Source: Epiperipatus broadwayi
Lineage: Eukaryota > Onychophora > Udeonychophora > Euonychophora > Peripatidae
Assembly (NCBI GenBank): GCA_028023455.1
Contig: JAQFVV010006238.1
Location: 2,550,572-2,614,571, forward strand
Length of the DNA stretch: 64,000 nt
Direction of reading: 5' to 3'
Part shown: positions 1 through 13,109 of the stretch, one piece after another
Layout: every line of letters starts with the position of its first letter
How positions within the stretch are numbered: position 1 is the first letter of the stretch
Program-made: the position numbers and the translations under genes
The notes under the pieces: generated by a model
The model's input: only the letters and a program-made list of their open reading frames with translations
The model's database searches: none
What the model was told of the DNA's origin: nothing

Positions 1-829
1 CTGTGATTGGAAAATGTTTTAGTTGTATTTTTTCTTGACTTCATTTAAGGAGAAGCTATAGTACCTCACATTATATCGCATCATGATGAATCTGATGTCT
101 CAAATAGTGATAATAATTAAAATATTGTACATGTATGAAAAAAATGTAAAGTACGCATAAAAATATATTGTTTTGAATAAAATTAAATACCGTAGTTAAT
201 AAAAAAAGTAAAAAAAGTTTGTCTTGTATCAATTTTTTTCAAATTTGAGATTTTTTATTAGTCATATTTTATTTTATTTTATTTTTTTTTTTTTTTATGC
301 GAATCTTAAAGTAATTTTATGTTGTTGCTTTGTTTTTATGTGATTTTTTGAAAATTACAGTACGTGTCCCCCATTTTTCAAGATAAGGTGAGTCTATATT
401 TGTGCAATTTTTTTTTGTGCCATTTTTCTAAGGAACCTATCTACCGCATAAAACGAGACCCAGGTGTATCTGTTAAAATATTTGTCAGAAACTTAATACA
501 AAATAGCTTAATCATATATAAATATCTGTGTGTGTATGTATTCAAATAATTATTTCGATAATTTTTTTTTTAATCTTGTTTATTTTATGAATTAAATTTT
601 ATTTCCATAACCACATATATATCTCCACATATATTTTGTTTATTTTTATGGTCATTTTCAAGGTTTCTCCATATCATAAAAAAAATGTAATTTTGTCTTT
701 ATGAGTAAGTAGTATTTTAAGTCCAGAAAATTGGAAAAATAATTTACAAACGACTTTTTATTAAAAAATAATAAACATTTTTATATACTTAGATAGGAAA
801 TGATATAATTACAAGATCACCAAACTTAT
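1..829. other. A+T-rich DNA, no gene seen
   Basis: Low-complexity A+T-rich sequence with T and A homopolymer runs. No coding similarity, RNA gene or terminal repeat that I can support. It may include one flank of the adjoining pogo-type transposon, but I could not find its terminal repeats. Confidence 0.5.
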
Positions 830-1820
830 TGTGCAGCTTCCTCAGATATACTTTCAATATCTTTACTTTCAAACTCGAATTCTCATTTTCACTACTGTCA
901 TTTCATCAGAGTACATCAGCTTCAGTGCTATTTAGATTGTTAGCAATTTAAAAAGATTTTTTGATAAATTCCTCAAAGATATCTTTCCAAGATTACAAAA
1001 TCCATTACTATTTTAGAAGCCAAAACTCATTTTATTTTACTAATTGGTATCAAGGGATGATCTTTTCGACTTAATCATGCTTCATAATGGTTTCTCATTC
1101 TATCTTTAAAAGGTTTATAACACAGATATTAAGTGATTGGAGTTGACAAGTCATACCTGCTGATATTATTACCAGATCAAAGTTTTTTGATTTACTCTAT
1201 GCCTAATGTCATCAGTTAATTATCCTCTGAGTGCATCTACTACTAGCATGCTGTGTTTGTTTAAAAGAGTATCAAGTCTTTTCTCCCAAACATTTTGTAA
1301 CCAATATTCTATCAAGTCTGTTGTCATCCATGCATTCTTTTGTGCTCAAATTATAACACTCTTAGGAAAAAATTCCTTGTTATAGTTTTTCTATTTAAAA
1401 TAATAAAAGGTGACAATTTATTTCCATTTACTGTTATAGACAGCATCACAGTAATCCCTGATTTTTTATATCCAGTAGTTAAAAGTTTAATTTGTTTTGC
1501 TCCTTTCTTGTTTACTGTATAATGTCTTGGCATATCAAGAAAGATTGTTGTTTCATCAGCATTTTTCATTTGACTCAAACAATGATTTAAAATCTTGTCT
1601 TATGTTGATTATTTTGCACTGAAAACTAAGAAGCTTATTCTTATCATCTGTAGGCCACTTTTGAGCTATTGTAGTCCTTCTTTGTAATGCTAATTCTTCT
1701 CATTTCATAAACTTTTTGCATCATCCACAACTTGCTTTAAACATTATGCCAATATTTGTAGCACACCCTCTCGCTTTAATCATAAAGTCTGTCATTGGTA
1801 AACCCTTACTGTATAACTAA
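830..1820 (-). pseudogene. pogo/Tigger-type (Tc1/mariner superfamily) transposase relic
   Basis: Read on the minus strand this is a decayed DDE transposase of the pogo/Tigger group, the DNA-cutting enzyme of a cut-and-paste transposon. The best piece, 1351-1578, reads NADETTIFLDMPRHYTVNKK followed by a GYKKSGITVMLSITVNG segment, which is the family pattern around the first catalytic aspartate (NxDET.) and the next strand. Upstream, about 1600-1820, other frames give a degenerate DNA-binding/CENP-B-like stretch (ALQRRTTIAQKWP). Downstream, about 1150-1330, fragments recall the second half (ISAGMTCQLQSLNICV, matching the family's IPGGMTSxLQPLDV pattern). Frameshifts and stops separate the pieces, so no functional enzyme is encoded. 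Terminal repeats were not identified. Assignment to pogo/Tigger is confident at superfamily level. Confidence 0.8.
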
Positions 1821-2114
1821 TCTATATAAGATTAAACATCTGCATCGTTTGTAGTATATATATATATTTTTTTAGGCCTTGAAAATGATTCTCTGTTATT
1901 TTTACACTGAAATAACATCTCCTTCATGGCTCTTCAATGATAATCTCTTTTTTCATTAACAATAGATTTTCTACCAGCTGCATGATTTCCAATTTCTTCT
2001 GCTCACAATATAATCTTTTTTTTGAATTCAGCATCATATGGATAATAAAAAAACTCAAAATTGAAATATGACCAAATAGTACCAAAATTTTAGTCAGAAT
2101 AAAAGTTTTCATCT

Positions 2115-2346
2115 ATTTACTTACATAGCAAATATCAATGTGTATATTATTACTATGCACATGTGTAAAGTATGAAGCATAAACATGATCATTGGAAAAT
2201 ATGACATGAGTAGAAATAAAATGTTAAAATATTTACTTACACGATGGATATTAATGAGTGTAACAATGCTACTATGTATATGCATAAAGCTTGAAGTAAA
2301 AAAAAAATCATTGGGAAATATGACATCGGGAGAAATAAAATGTAAA
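2115..2346. repeat. diverged 116-bp tandem duplication
   Basis: Two adjacent copies, 2115-2230 and 2231-2346, share the order ATTTACTTACA, a TATTACTATG-like block, an ATCATTGGAAAATATGACAT-like block and AGAAATAAAATGT. They differ at roughly one base in five, so this is an older duplication. Small ORFs on both strands here are by-products of the repeat. Confidence 0.7.
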
Positions 2347-4035
2347 AATACAGTGATCACTTTGAATTACTATAGCATGATAATAAAAAAAAACTTGAAA
2401 TTAATATACATCCAGATACCACACAATTCTACATATCTTTGCTATTAATTTTTTGTTATTAATTTTCATTTCGAATTTAAGACATATCCCTCTTTTACAC
2501 ATCCAAAATTTGGAAAAAAAGTGCATCAAAGTAATATGGTATTACTTGTTTCATACAATATTGCTGTAACATTTATTTATTCAGAGAAATAATGTGATTA
2601 AATATAGAGATACTTATGTATTAGACTTGCTGTGAAATATCACATCCATATTAATACAGCAATAATTTTCTAATCTTGTGATTTCATAAAATAATATCCG
2701 ACAAACTTAATACAAAAAGATGACTTATAAACTTTATTTAATGGAAATAAACAAATATGTATTTTCTTTTTGAAGCAAATCGAGTTATTTGCAAAAATGA
2801 CTAGAACTAATCTTATTTCTTACAAAACTATTAATCACCAATTATAAACATAACCAGGGGTTGTTGTCGCTATCAGCAATGTCACGTGACTTATTCGTAA
2901 GCTTCCAACAGCAATTTTTTTATCCTAGTTTAGAGTCAATTCCTATATGTTTACATAATCATTGGTGCTACAATATGTCCAGACCATTATTTTAACTTCA
3001 TCATCCATTAGAACTGGGGTTTTAAGTTGGAATTAATGTATTTATACATCTAGCAGTCACCTTTAGTCTTTTTACATTATTCAAGCTTATAACACTAAGA
3101 TTTTGAATCCAAGCCAGCTCACTTTTGTAGTTCTGTAGATTTGATATTTCAGTTTCCATATATTTTGGAATTCTTGGTTTATATCACCTTTATTCATTCT
3201 TCTAGGAAAGTTAATAACAATATCACATAACTTATTCATGTTCTTGTTGCTGCATTCTGTATATAATATATTGCTAAAATTTATTTTTAAAAGGAGTCTG
3301 GTACTTTAAATTTGAGAAATTAAGCTATTAAAAATCCAATTTTGTTCAAGTTGCAACCAAAAAGGGATTATAATATTTAAAAGTATATACCTTCTACAAG
3401 TATAATTAATGCATAAATTGCAAGATATAGGCTCAAACAGTATATATCAAAATTAAGCACCTTAAGCAGTTTGACATGACGGACTCGAGCATCAAAGGCT
3501 GCTGGATATCTCATGATTTCTTGAGCCTAAGTATTATATATTTTGATTTTAAAACTTTGTATTGAATTATTGTTTTGTTTTTGTTTTTTAATGTGATTTA
3601 TTTCACTTCATTCGGCTCAGTTCAGTATAATAATCAGCTTTTATCAAACTTCTAAACTGTGATTTAGGATTTGAAAACGTTCGCTTGAAGTTTGGAAAAC
3701 GATCAAAGGCAATATCTCCAAGATGAATTTAAACACATATATTAAATCTTGTTTTATTCACAGAAATATTTATAGAGAAAATATAGTTTATTTATAAAAT
3801 GTTGTGTAATTTTAAAGTAGGTAAAAAAAAAAAAGGGGGGGGGGTGAGATAAAAGATGTTTTTCAACCGTAATAATATATTATTTACTGACAAAGTAATT
3901 TAAGACTTTATTTTAACATTTCTCTTCTTTCTCTCTTTTTCAATTTTTCACATGAAAAATAAAATGATTTTTAATCAAACTTGTTGCAAACATCTAAAAA
4001 TAGTTTCAACCCTTCAATATTCACCTATATATATT
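2347..4035. other. A+T-rich intergenic or intronic DNA
   Basis: No recognisable coding segment. An A-run followed by a G-run (about 3827-3845) is the only compositional oddity. Confidence 0.4.
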
Positions 4036-4284
4036 TCTTTTTTAAATTGGATCCTAAGAGATTACAAAAAAGCTATAAAGAGACTACTGGTGATATCGAT
4101 GGACGAAATAAGAAATTTTGTTAGTATGATGGGAAAAAGAGAAGTTATGGATTGGATTGAAGAAACTGGATTAAACTTGGAGAGACTTTCATTCAGCAAT
4201 GGGTTGATATTAGTTGAAAATGATAACAATGAGATGTATAAAACAATGCCATATATCTATCCTTATGAGTTGCAGTGCATGTAA
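4036..4284 (+). pseudogene. RTE-clade LINE, 3' ORF end relic
   Basis: The open frame gives WILRDYKKAIKRLLVISMDE and then IRNFVSMMGKREVMDWIEETGLN. It aligns block by block with the last ~60 residues of the intact RTE protein at 60362-63346 ([20 protein letters not shown], then [21 protein letters not shown], then LGETFILQW). It is a strongly diverged, 5'-truncated copy of the same family, and the 3' side keeps the GAAAATGATAAC-like tail. Although open for 110 codons it is not a host gene. Confidence 0.78.
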
Positions 4285-4639
4285 TGGTTGTAAGCATGAT
4301 GTTCTTGTGACAAACAAGGCATGGCTTTCAGCAGTCCTCAAGTATTACAACTTAGCACTATATATGCGATATTGCTTCTGCTATTAGTAATATTGATTGA
4401 TTAGTTGTTTACTTGTTTTAAGAACCAGAAATGACAGGTTGAGGAATTTTTAGCTCTCTTATCTTATCCTTGTACTAAATCACATATAACACTTTTATTC
4501 TGATAGGCATTACTATGACCAACCTGATTATTTGACTTAGAAGTAATTGATGACAATTATTACATATTGTAGTAGTAGTTAATATCTATATGATTTATTG
4601 CTTGGGAGTCATTAAGTAGTTTGAGTGTTGAAAGTGATA

Positions 4640-4750
4640 AGCCTGGGGCAGCGATCCATGGGCTTTGGATTCAAGAGTTTCCCACTCTATCAATGCACTA
4701 AGTGGACCAGAACATCAATGCCTACTTTGTAAATAGTAAAAAAAATTTCA
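4640..4750 (+). repeat. possible tRNA-derived short retroposon
   Basis: A slightly GC-richer patch includes a B-box-like GATTCAAGAGTTTCC and ends in TGTAAATAGT followed by eight A residues, resembling the tail of the tRNA-like units near 21.5 kb. The A box is not clear, so this is tentative. Confidence 0.3.
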
Positions 4751-5379
4751 AATTCATTAATTTAAGCTAACAGTTACCATATAAATTTTTTATTTTTATA
4801 TTAGTATTGGACTATCAACCTATAGCACATGTATATCAATTAACTATTAACAATATACTAACCATCAACAGGATTTTACTTTCACCAGTAGCATGTTTAT
4901 TTCTTCTATAATTGTCCATTAAAGCATATTGAAGTATTTTTTTATTTAAACATTTTATAAAATATAAATTAATCACTACATTCAAACTCATGCAAAGGTA
5001 TTTTTTTAAAAACTTTTAATTATCATCATAAAATCTTTTTATCTGTAGTCTTAAAAATAATATTAATAATAAAAAATGAGAAAATAGTGAAAGATAAAAT
5101 TTTAATGTTTTAAATCACATTGAAAATAGTAACATTGAAATAACAAAACATCACCAGAAAATGACTGCTAATACTTTTACATTGCAGGCCAGCATAGCTT
5201 AAAGCATAATATCCTTTGCATTTCATTATCATCTGCTTTGATCAGTAAAAATAAAAGTTTTGTTTTAGTTAATGTCTTAATGTGTATACAAAATTTTTAA
5301 ATGTTGTATTATAGGTTTGCACATTAAATACTTTGGTAGTTTTATAAGTAGAAAAAAGTGGACTTAGCTGTTGAGGTAC

Positions 5380-5830
5380 AACACAGACTCAAGGATGCCG
5401 CTGCTTTTAACAAATTAAAAATAAGAATATTTTATCACAGGGAAGTAACTACTGCAACTAAGTTAGTTTAATATAGAACTGTTATATGGAAGTGAGACTA
5501 GGACACTCAGCACAATATAAAAACATTAGAAAAGTTTAGTTTAAGGATGCTGTATAAAATTTTAAAAATACAAGGGCAAGATCACAAAACTAAGGTGATA
5601 TTTCAAAGTCCTTTATTGTAAAATCATACCTTTCTTGGATTGGACATGTAAAATGAATGAACAATGGAATATTTCCTAAGAGGTGCTTTATGGTGATTTT
5701 TAGCATGGTTTTTATGAAAGAGGTAGACTCCGTCCACATTATAAAGTTATATCAAATATGTTTTTAAGAATGCAAATGTTTCCATTGGGAAGATATCACA
5801 GGTAGTAAAATACATTGTAGAGCTATAATT
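5380..5830 (+). pseudogene. LINE reverse transcriptase C-terminal relic
   Basis: Several frames give fragments typical of the C-terminal end of EN-RT type LINE proteins: a GSET-like turn (TVIWK/GSETRTLST near 5480-5520) followed by a TFLGWIGHV-like motif near 5630-5650, matching the RLRWxGHVxRM pattern of that region. Stops and frameshifts are frequent. It looks more diverged than, and probably distinct from, the RTE family of 60-63 kb. Confidence 0.5.
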
Positions 5831-6356
5831 AGTTATGACATTGAATTATTGAAGTATTTCAGAAAGAAAAATTGTAAAATATCAAGTAAGCAAAATAAAT
5901 GGACTAGCATGTTCTATATATGGATGTTTTGTGATTCATTGATTTTTTTGTATAGGCATCATAAAACTTATTTTAGAGCAGAGCAGTTTTTTCCTCTCTC
6001 ATCATTTTTTTTTTTTTTTGTCAAATGGAACCCCACTTTATTTACTTCACAAGAAGTATGATATTAGCTTGAATTTGTAATTCATAGTTAAGTCATGAGA
6101 GCCCTTTTATTATGTTTCCTCAATGAATTATTACTGAACACCTCCTGCCTTTCACAGCCCTCTTTTTAATCCAATTACAATCCCTAGATTTGAACTGAAA
6201 CAACCTGCATCTTTTGCTGTCTTTTCAATTCTATTATTACATTATGAGATATCAATTATATGTATTCAATCTTTATTTTGATACATGAGCATAATTATCA
6301 TATGTCATGTCCTTTTTATTATTATTATCATACAGGGATATCAATTTAACCCTAGA

Positions 6357-7225
6357 TTTGATAAATGATTTAAAAATGTAGAGTACTGGTGGTAAATTTG
6401 GTAATGGTGACAAGAATGAGAGGGGTTAGATTTTTGTGAAGCTCACACAAAAAGGAAATTTACATATTATGAATTCTTTTATTGAGGAAAAATGCTAAAT
6501 GAAAATAGATGAGAAAGTGTCCAAAAGAAGCAGCAACAGAATTGGATAATATGTTTTTCAGGAATGTTCTCTTTTTAATAAGATTCAATATTGAAAATTA
6601 TCATTATAAGATATATGTTAATGAAAATCTAGAAACAAATTCTATTAAGAAAACAATATTAGTAATTAATATTACCTTAGAAACACTTCATTAAATTTTA
6701 GTTAGAACTTGCAAATCATTTTAAAATATTGTCAGACATTGAAGATGGTTCTCACTTGACTAAATTCTTAAGAAAATAACATATCCCCTTTAAAGAATTG
6801 CAAGAAAAATAGCTAATAGCAAAAAACAGCAATTTACCAGTAAGCTAGAATTTTGTTAAATGGTACAAATAAAGTTAATACTGATATAAGAAAATATAAC
6901 TGAGTGAAGAGGTGAAACAGACACTTAAATCTTTGAAGAAGAAAGAAACACTTCAGGAAATAATGGAATTATTATTGATATTTTAAAAAAAGAAAGTAAA
7001 GAAATAGAAAAATTGTTGACAAAATTATATATGAAATGTCTAAATGATAAAAATATATAATATGATGGGAAGAATGCGGTAATAACATTAATATTTAAGA
7101 AAAATGATAAAAAAGATATTAAAAAATTACATATCTATAAGTATTCTATTAGTTTTATAAATGATCTTTACCAAGGTAATTACAACTCATCTAAAGCAAA
7201 GGAGAAATTTATCCTCAATAACATT
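6357..7225 (+). pseudogene. RTE-clade LINE relic, endonuclease to mid-RT (left part)
   Basis: Translated fragments follow the intact RTE copy in order. Near 6395-6480, FGNGDKNERG and LHIMNSFIEE match [10 protein letters not shown] and [10 protein letters not shown] of the endonuclease. Near 6900-7110, EEVKQTLKSLKKKETLQEIM, IDILKK and KLYMKCLNDK match the [26 protein letters not shown] and [10 protein letters not shown] run at the start of the RT domain. An internal deletion removes the part in between. The series stops near 7225 and resumes at 13441, with a minus-strand LINE of another clade between, so the copy was apparently split by a later insertion. Confidence 0.8.
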
Positions 7226-7548
7226 GTAGTCAGTTAGAAAACATTAGTTTATGATAAATTGAATATTGAATAGTTTATTAATGTTCGCACAGGGATGTAG
7301 TTAGTCTTGTGCAATGAGTGTTTCGTATCTGAGGTTAATTATTGTCCAGGTTTCCTGGAATAAATGGTCTGGAGCGAGAAGTTGGCCTCTATCCTTAATT
7401 GTAGAGATTAATTCTATGAAAACATGACAGATGTCATAATTGTTTGGGTAAATATTAGCTTGCATCTGGTAAACCAAACTGCAAAATGGAAAGTCTGATA
7501 ATGGAGAAGGTGCCATTTTCTATGGATTTGCCTAATGGAAAAAACCAG

Positions 7549-7743
7549 TTATTCCAGGTGACACATTACTAACATTGAAAATGCGAAGTGGAGTAAAAGA
7601 TGCTGGATTGTTTCATCATCAGTCTGGCATAATTGACACTGTGGATTAATCTTTGCGAATCTCTTTCTCCAAACCAAAAAATGATTGATGGAAAGGGAGG
7701 AAGAGATTGAATTTGAGTACAAAGTCAATATATTTGGGTTCAA
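7549..7743 (-). pseudogene. LINE C-terminal Cys/His motif
   Basis: The frame contains PQCQLCQTDDETIQHLLLHF, a C-x2-C-x8-H-x3-H arrangement found after the RT domain in several LINE clades, where it is thought to help bind nucleic acid. A similar motif occurs in the separate LINE relic near 34.8 kb (CRLCKESIEDIMHLFIEC). The final cysteine of the usual motif is replaced by F here. Confidence 0.65.
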
Positions 7744-8373
7744 AGAGCCAGTTCTTAGAACACCTGATGGTTTGCTTGTTACTTATTTTTAGTAGAAAAA
7801 GCAAAGTGGTTTGGTTTGAATTTATAAGCTTATATGTCTCCCAATAGGCTGTTAGTGTGTGTGAGTAGATCACTAATCCACTTACTTGCAAGTGGTGGAG
7901 GCATGTCAGTAGGTTCAAAAGGAAAATTGATGTTGACATCAGATAATTCAAGGTAGATGGAGCAGAGTAATCCAATTGATTTTGTGTTTATAAAATGGCT
8001 ATAGAATGCAGACCCACACTTCCTAAATCCTTGAGCCTCTGTATTTTAATAATGCTGATGGCAACAACCTTCCTTTTCCAAAATAACTTTGAACTATACT
8101 CGATTAAAAGGCATTAGTTAGTTTGATAATGGGTAAAAAATAATTGATTCTGGGAAAGATGATCATATTTAGAAGTGTTGCTTTTTCAGAGAGGCAGTTT
8201 TATCTAGAATGGACTGCTGTACTTGCTTTCTCATTGCAGTGGCCAATAATGCAATGGGAAAGCCAAGAAATTTTTGAGGCTTGGCGGTGTAAGTTGAGGG
8301 AATGTTTTCCAAATGGCCGATTTCGGTTGGTTGATGTGTAGATTATATTATGAGGTGTTTTTTCAAAAATCAG

Positions 8374-8880
8374 TTATAAGCATGGTAAATATTTGATGGA
8401 GGGAAGAAATACAGTGATGTCATTGATGTAGGAGATGTGGTGTATTTCCTCCTCAAGAGGAATATAAATTTCAGGTAGTTTACTTTCAATTTCTTTAAGT
8501 AGGGGGTCTATATAAGTTATAAAGAAGAGGGTACTAAGTGGAGATCCTTGAGGAACTGAGAGATGGGGTCTAAATCCAGGGGCCAGGCTTACATCAAGAT
8601 ATATGAAAATGGACCAATTTAGGATGAGGTTACCAATAATCCTTACATCGACTGGAGGAACTGAGTCATTACTAAGAGTTTGTAATAACATTGAAGGCAC
8701 TACAGTGTCAAAAGCAGATGTGAAATCTAATTGCACTGGAATGGGCATAGTCTTCCTGTGTTGTCTAACATATTCTCTGATAATTATAAAACAATGAACA
8801 GCGTGAATTGTGGAGGAGCCCTTATGGGCATATGTATGATAATAGCTGGTCTTGGATCCTGTTCTTAATGATGGACTCAA
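8374..8880 (-). pseudogene. LINE reverse transcriptase domain fragment
   Basis: 168 codons open. Visible RT blocks are PIPVQLDFTSAFDTVVPSML (block A, first catalytic Asp in LDF), then SVPQGSPLSTLFFITYIDP (block B) and HHISYINDITVFLP (the YxDD block with the first D altered to N: YINDI). The change in the catalytic pair and broken flanks mean it is inactive. It belongs to the minus-strand LINE, not to the RTE family, whose RT reads [10 protein letters not shown] and FADDVV. Confidence 0.8.
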
Positions 8881-9616
8881 TGGTCTTGATGAGTAGTGGG
8901 GTCATAGATATAGGCCATATGTTAGAGAGTTGTGAAGTATTGATTTGTTTTTTCATAAAAGGGACTAATGTGATCGGGTAGAGATCTGGAATGTTTTGAA
9001 ACTCACCTGCAGGAATGTCAATCTACAAAGTATGAGTGCAGTGAAATAACTTAGATAGAGCAGAACAAAGTGAGGTATTCCATGCAGACCAGGATGCATG
9101 CTTTCAGGGTAGGATTGTAGTTTTTTAATTATATGTGAGCTTCTGTTATATTGTGACTGTCAAAGTGAATTATATTATCTCAGGTGTTATCAATGTCAAG
9201 AGTACAGCTCTGTAATTTGGATTGAAAGTATTTGTGTATAAGTGTTAGCATTGTAGGTCCTGTATAGTTATTCTGATCAACAGTCATCATGGAGAGTGTA
9301 GGTCGCTTGACAGCACCAATTGCCCAGCAAATGTAATTTTGCATCCAATTGTGTTATGTTGCAAGATAAATTTTTGTTTTGTTTTTGTTGCTAGGTATTG
9401 GGCAAATACCCTCTGCTTGTCATGGTACTGGTTTTTAAGGTTTATTATATCTATCATGGTGGCCTTTGTAGATGAGAATTAGAGAGATAATGATATCCAA
9501 TTAGGTCTAGTTCCTTCAGGAGATGATTGGGACCTTTGATCTTTCTGATGAAGGTGTTGATCAGAGAACTTAATATGCCAATGAAGGCTGACCATGCAGT
9601 GGGGGTGTGAGTATTT

Positions 9617-9880
9617 GAATTTTGTGAAAGAGAATATAACATAAGAAAAAAGGCATACTGGAGTATTTGTCATGTTTAATAGCCTGATGTTATGAGTGTG
9701 TTGTGAAGGTGGATGGGGTGTGGGATCTATATGTATTGTTAATAGTAAGAATTTTGTGTAAGAGACTATAAACATCAGAAAAAAGGCTTACTGGAGTATT
9801 TGCCTTGTTTAATAGTCTAATGGTACGAGTGTGTTGTGAAAGTGGCCGGGATGTGGGATCTAGATGTATTGTTAATAGTA
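9617..9880. repeat. 132-bp tandem duplication inside the LINE
   Basis: Copies 9617-9748 and 9749-9880 both begin GAATTTTGTG and run through AAAAAAGGC, TACTGGAGTATTTG and GTATTGTTAATAGTAAG. They differ at roughly one base in eight. The overlapping open frames on the minus strand (residues SRPLSQHTRTIRLLN and PHPPSQHTHNIRLLN) reflect this. Confidence 0.85.
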
Positions 9881-10530
9881 AGGCCAGGTGATCTGAAAAA
9901 GGGGCAAATTGTAGTCTTGCTTCAATGTCATAGTGTAGGTCAGGGGAATAATAGAGATCAATTAAGTTATGTAATGTATAGAAAGAAAATGAATTTGGCA
10001 GGAAACAGCCTTCTCCACATAGGAGAATTCTATTAAATAGATGCAAATATTTTGTATTGAATTGTTGGTACTTTAAATTAAAATCATCAAAACATATTAC
10101 AGAAGAGGATAGAAGTGAGAAATGCATTGATGCAATTGGTGATTGAAACTATGAGAGCTGGATCATTTCTGAGATATAAATATTTAATTGGTATGTTAGC
10201 AATAGTTAGATGAAGTATTATTAGTTCCTTACTTGGGTGCAGAGTTCAGCATTTATCATAGGCATGTTTTTTATTGATTAAGAATGCTACTCCCAAGGAT
10301 TCGGTGTTGGACGGTCAGTAATGAAATGTACCATATTGGCTTAATAATTGAGGAATCTTATGATTGGACTGAAAATGCAATTTGGTTTCTGAGAGGCTTA
10401 TTAAATGTAGGTCTACTTTATCGAGCCGCTGTTTGATGGCTACAGCATGGTCAAGAGAGTTAAGTCCTCTGGCATTTATTCCACTTATCTTAAGATGCAT
10501 AACATAGAGGGAAGAAAGAGAGAGACACAC
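9690..10530 (-). pseudogene. LINE apurinic-type endonuclease remains
   Basis: The N-terminal piece (10530-10315) reads KISGINARGLNSLDHAV and DLHLISLSETKL, matching the start of APE-like endonucleases, where the ET glutamate binds metal. The C-terminal piece (10127-9690) has FDDFNL (GDFN motif with G lost), LIDLYY and FSDHLALLLTI (the SDH catalytic motif). The frame breaks between and after these pieces, and a 132-bp tandem duplication overlaps the end. Confidence 0.72.
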
Positions 10531-10920
10531 GCATGAAATATTAGTGCTCCATGGAGAGTTTATGAATCAACATTACTTGATCCCAGGAAATCATGTTGAA
10601 GGCTTGATTGAGTTTCAAGATGATCAGTTGAGCAGGAGATTTGACACGTAGTGTTTAATTGAGACTTTTCATCCTTGGTTGAGTTTGGATGTAATTCGAT
10701 TTGGGTGTATGCTGTTGATGTTTTATGTGACTGACTAGGTTTTGTATCTGATTTGGTTTTAATTGATTTGGAACTTCTTTTATCCTTCTTCTTTTTTGCC
10801 ATTCAGTTGATGTTCAGTGTTATTTTCCGAGTTGGAGTCTGAGGATGTGTTATATTCCTCTTCGGGCTGTGAACTGGAAGAGTCTATAGTTTTCCTCTTG
10901 AGATTACTATTGGTTGTTTG

Positions 10921-11098
10921 TTCATGACTCTTTAGAATGAAAGATGTCTAGTTGGGTATGTATTTTGTTATTTGGAGTCTTAAATTGCTGTTGATATTCA
11001 TCCATATCTGTTCATGACTCTTTAGAATGAAAGATGTCTAGTTGGGTATGTATTTTGTTATTTGGAGTCTTAAATTGCTGTTGATATTCATCCATATT
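10921..11098. repeat. 90-bp tandem duplication
   Basis: TTCATGACTCTTTAGAATGA starts at 10921 and again at 11011. The copies appear identical over nearly the whole 90 bp, ending in TTGATATTCATCCATAT. Near identity points to a recent event or an assembly duplication. Confidence 0.9.
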
Positions 11099-12160
11099 TT
11101 GAGTATGTGCAGAGTTGAGCTGTTTGTGTATCTAGTTGTGTAGATATATCACAGTCTGGATAATATTCATTTCTTCATCATATAAATTATGTTGTTAACC
11201 TGGAGGAGTATTATTTGTAGTTATTTCATCAGTCTGAAATTGTGTAATGAAAGATGCTTCATTGATTATTGAGTGAGACAATGGTTAAGAGGTTGATGAA
11301 GTTGATGCACAAATGTGTGTTCTGGTTTTCTTTGTATTACATATTTGACATATTCTGTTGGGGCACTTTTTGACAGAGAAAGTATTGTTGCTGTACTCCT
11401 TGAATGGAAATGTATATTGGACATTTATTTTGTTCTAATATGGAAGTTTATGCTTAGTGGTGACATGTCTGTATTCAGCTTGAGGGAGAGCGCCACAGTA
11501 TTGAAGAGTAATTCTATTCTGTCTCTTTTCTCTAAAAGATATTTGAAATTGGTTGTGATCCCATATTTGTATTTGGATAGTAGCCTTTGAAAGTCAGCCT
11601 GAGCAAAGTTTACATAACAATTCCTAGCCAGACCATATGCCATTCGAGGTCAGTTCATGTCAATTTTTACAAGGTATCTTTGTTTCCTACTGGATTACAT
11701 TATTAAATTCAGTGATGAAATATTTTTTGTTTGGATGGTGATATACCCTTTTAAATGGATCTTCAAGCTGGTGACTTTTAATTAACAAAAAAATTCATCA
11801 GTAGGGAAGGGAAAGAGATTACAATTATTGTTAGTAGTACTTTGAATGAGAGGTAGGTCACTGTGGTAATTGAGGAAGGAATTGTATAGTATAGGATGTA
11901 TCCTGGAAATGAACTCTTGAGTAATAGATTTGGTAATTTTCCAAGTTTATGGAAAAATTTGTTTTGATTTGAGAGGGAACCATTTATTGCTTCAGTGGAA
12001 GAGTCCTCATTATCTTGGAAGTCAGTTATATTGTATTTATTATGATGCTCATCTATATTGTGTTTTGGCTTAGTGTTAATACTTTTACCCAGTGCCACAG
12101 CATAAGTCTGTGTATTTTTTTATTTGGGAGCTCTTATTATGTTTTATGAATGGTAAATAG

Positions 12161-12417
12161 AAGCAAGTGTTTGATTAGATGCAGGAGCAGCTGCAAATTG
12201 TGCATTTGTAGACTTGGGGATAGAATTCAAGCTGGGAAATTCAACATCTAAGAAGCAAGTGTTTGATTAGATGCGGGAGCAGCTGTAAATTGTGCATTTG
12301 TAGACTTGGAGATTCAACATCTAAGAAGCAAGTGTTTGATTAGATGCGGGAGCAGCTGTAAATTGTACATTTGTAGACTTGGAGATAGAATTCAAGCTGG
12401 GAAATTCAACATCTAAC
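12161..12417. repeat. three-copy tandem repeat (92/73/92 bp)
   Basis: AAGCAAGTGTTTGATTAGAT starts at 12161, 12253 and 12326. The middle copy lacks about 19 bp that contain AGAATTCAAGCTGGG. All copies end in ATTCAACATCTAA. Confidence 0.9.
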
Positions 12418-12811
12418 ATATTTTTTTTCTCCCTTTTTGTACATGAAGAACTTAGCATTTTTTTAGAATCATAAGAGTATTTTTTACGATGTTCATGGGA
12501 AGGTTCTGCATTTGAGTTTTGACTCGAAAATATGTTAGGATGTCAGAATTAGGTTCAGAAATGCTTTCTTTAACTTTTTGTTTTGATTTAATTTGAAAAA
12601 ATGATGTATTTCATTGTTAAAGTTATCAGACACATTTTTGCATTGAAGAGCAACCACTTCCTGTTTAGCGCCCTCTGTGTTTTTAAAAATTTTCTGCTTC
12701 CTTGGTTACTTTTAATCGATGTTAAATCTGTTTGACTTAGTGCTTTTTTAAGATTATAATGTACATTTTGAGAATTGCTATCATTGGTACTATCATTTAA
12801 GGTAAGGTTTG

Positions 12812-13109
12812 ATTCAATTTATTCTAGAATTTCCTCTGGGATTTTTTGAATTTACGGTTGATACGGTGTTAGCAATTTTATTTCTTTGAGACATTGTTTG
12901 TTGTTTTGAAACAGAACTATTTTCTTTGTAATTTCTTAGGCTTTTTTGTGAGATATTTACATTCAATTTATTCTAGAATTTCCTCTGGGACTTTTTGAAT
13001 TTACGGTCGATACTGTGTTAGCAATTTTATTTCTTTGAGACATTGTTTGCTGTTTTGAAACAGAACTATTTTCTTTGTAATTTCTTAGGCTTTTTTGTGA
13101 GATATTTAC
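12812..13109. repeat. 149-bp tandem duplication
   Basis: Copies 12812-12960 and 12961-13109 start ATTCAATTTATTCTAG and end TGTGAGATATTTAC, with only a few substitutions (for example GGGATTTT versus GGGACTTT). It lies in the ORF1-like region of the minus-strand LINE. Confidence 0.92.
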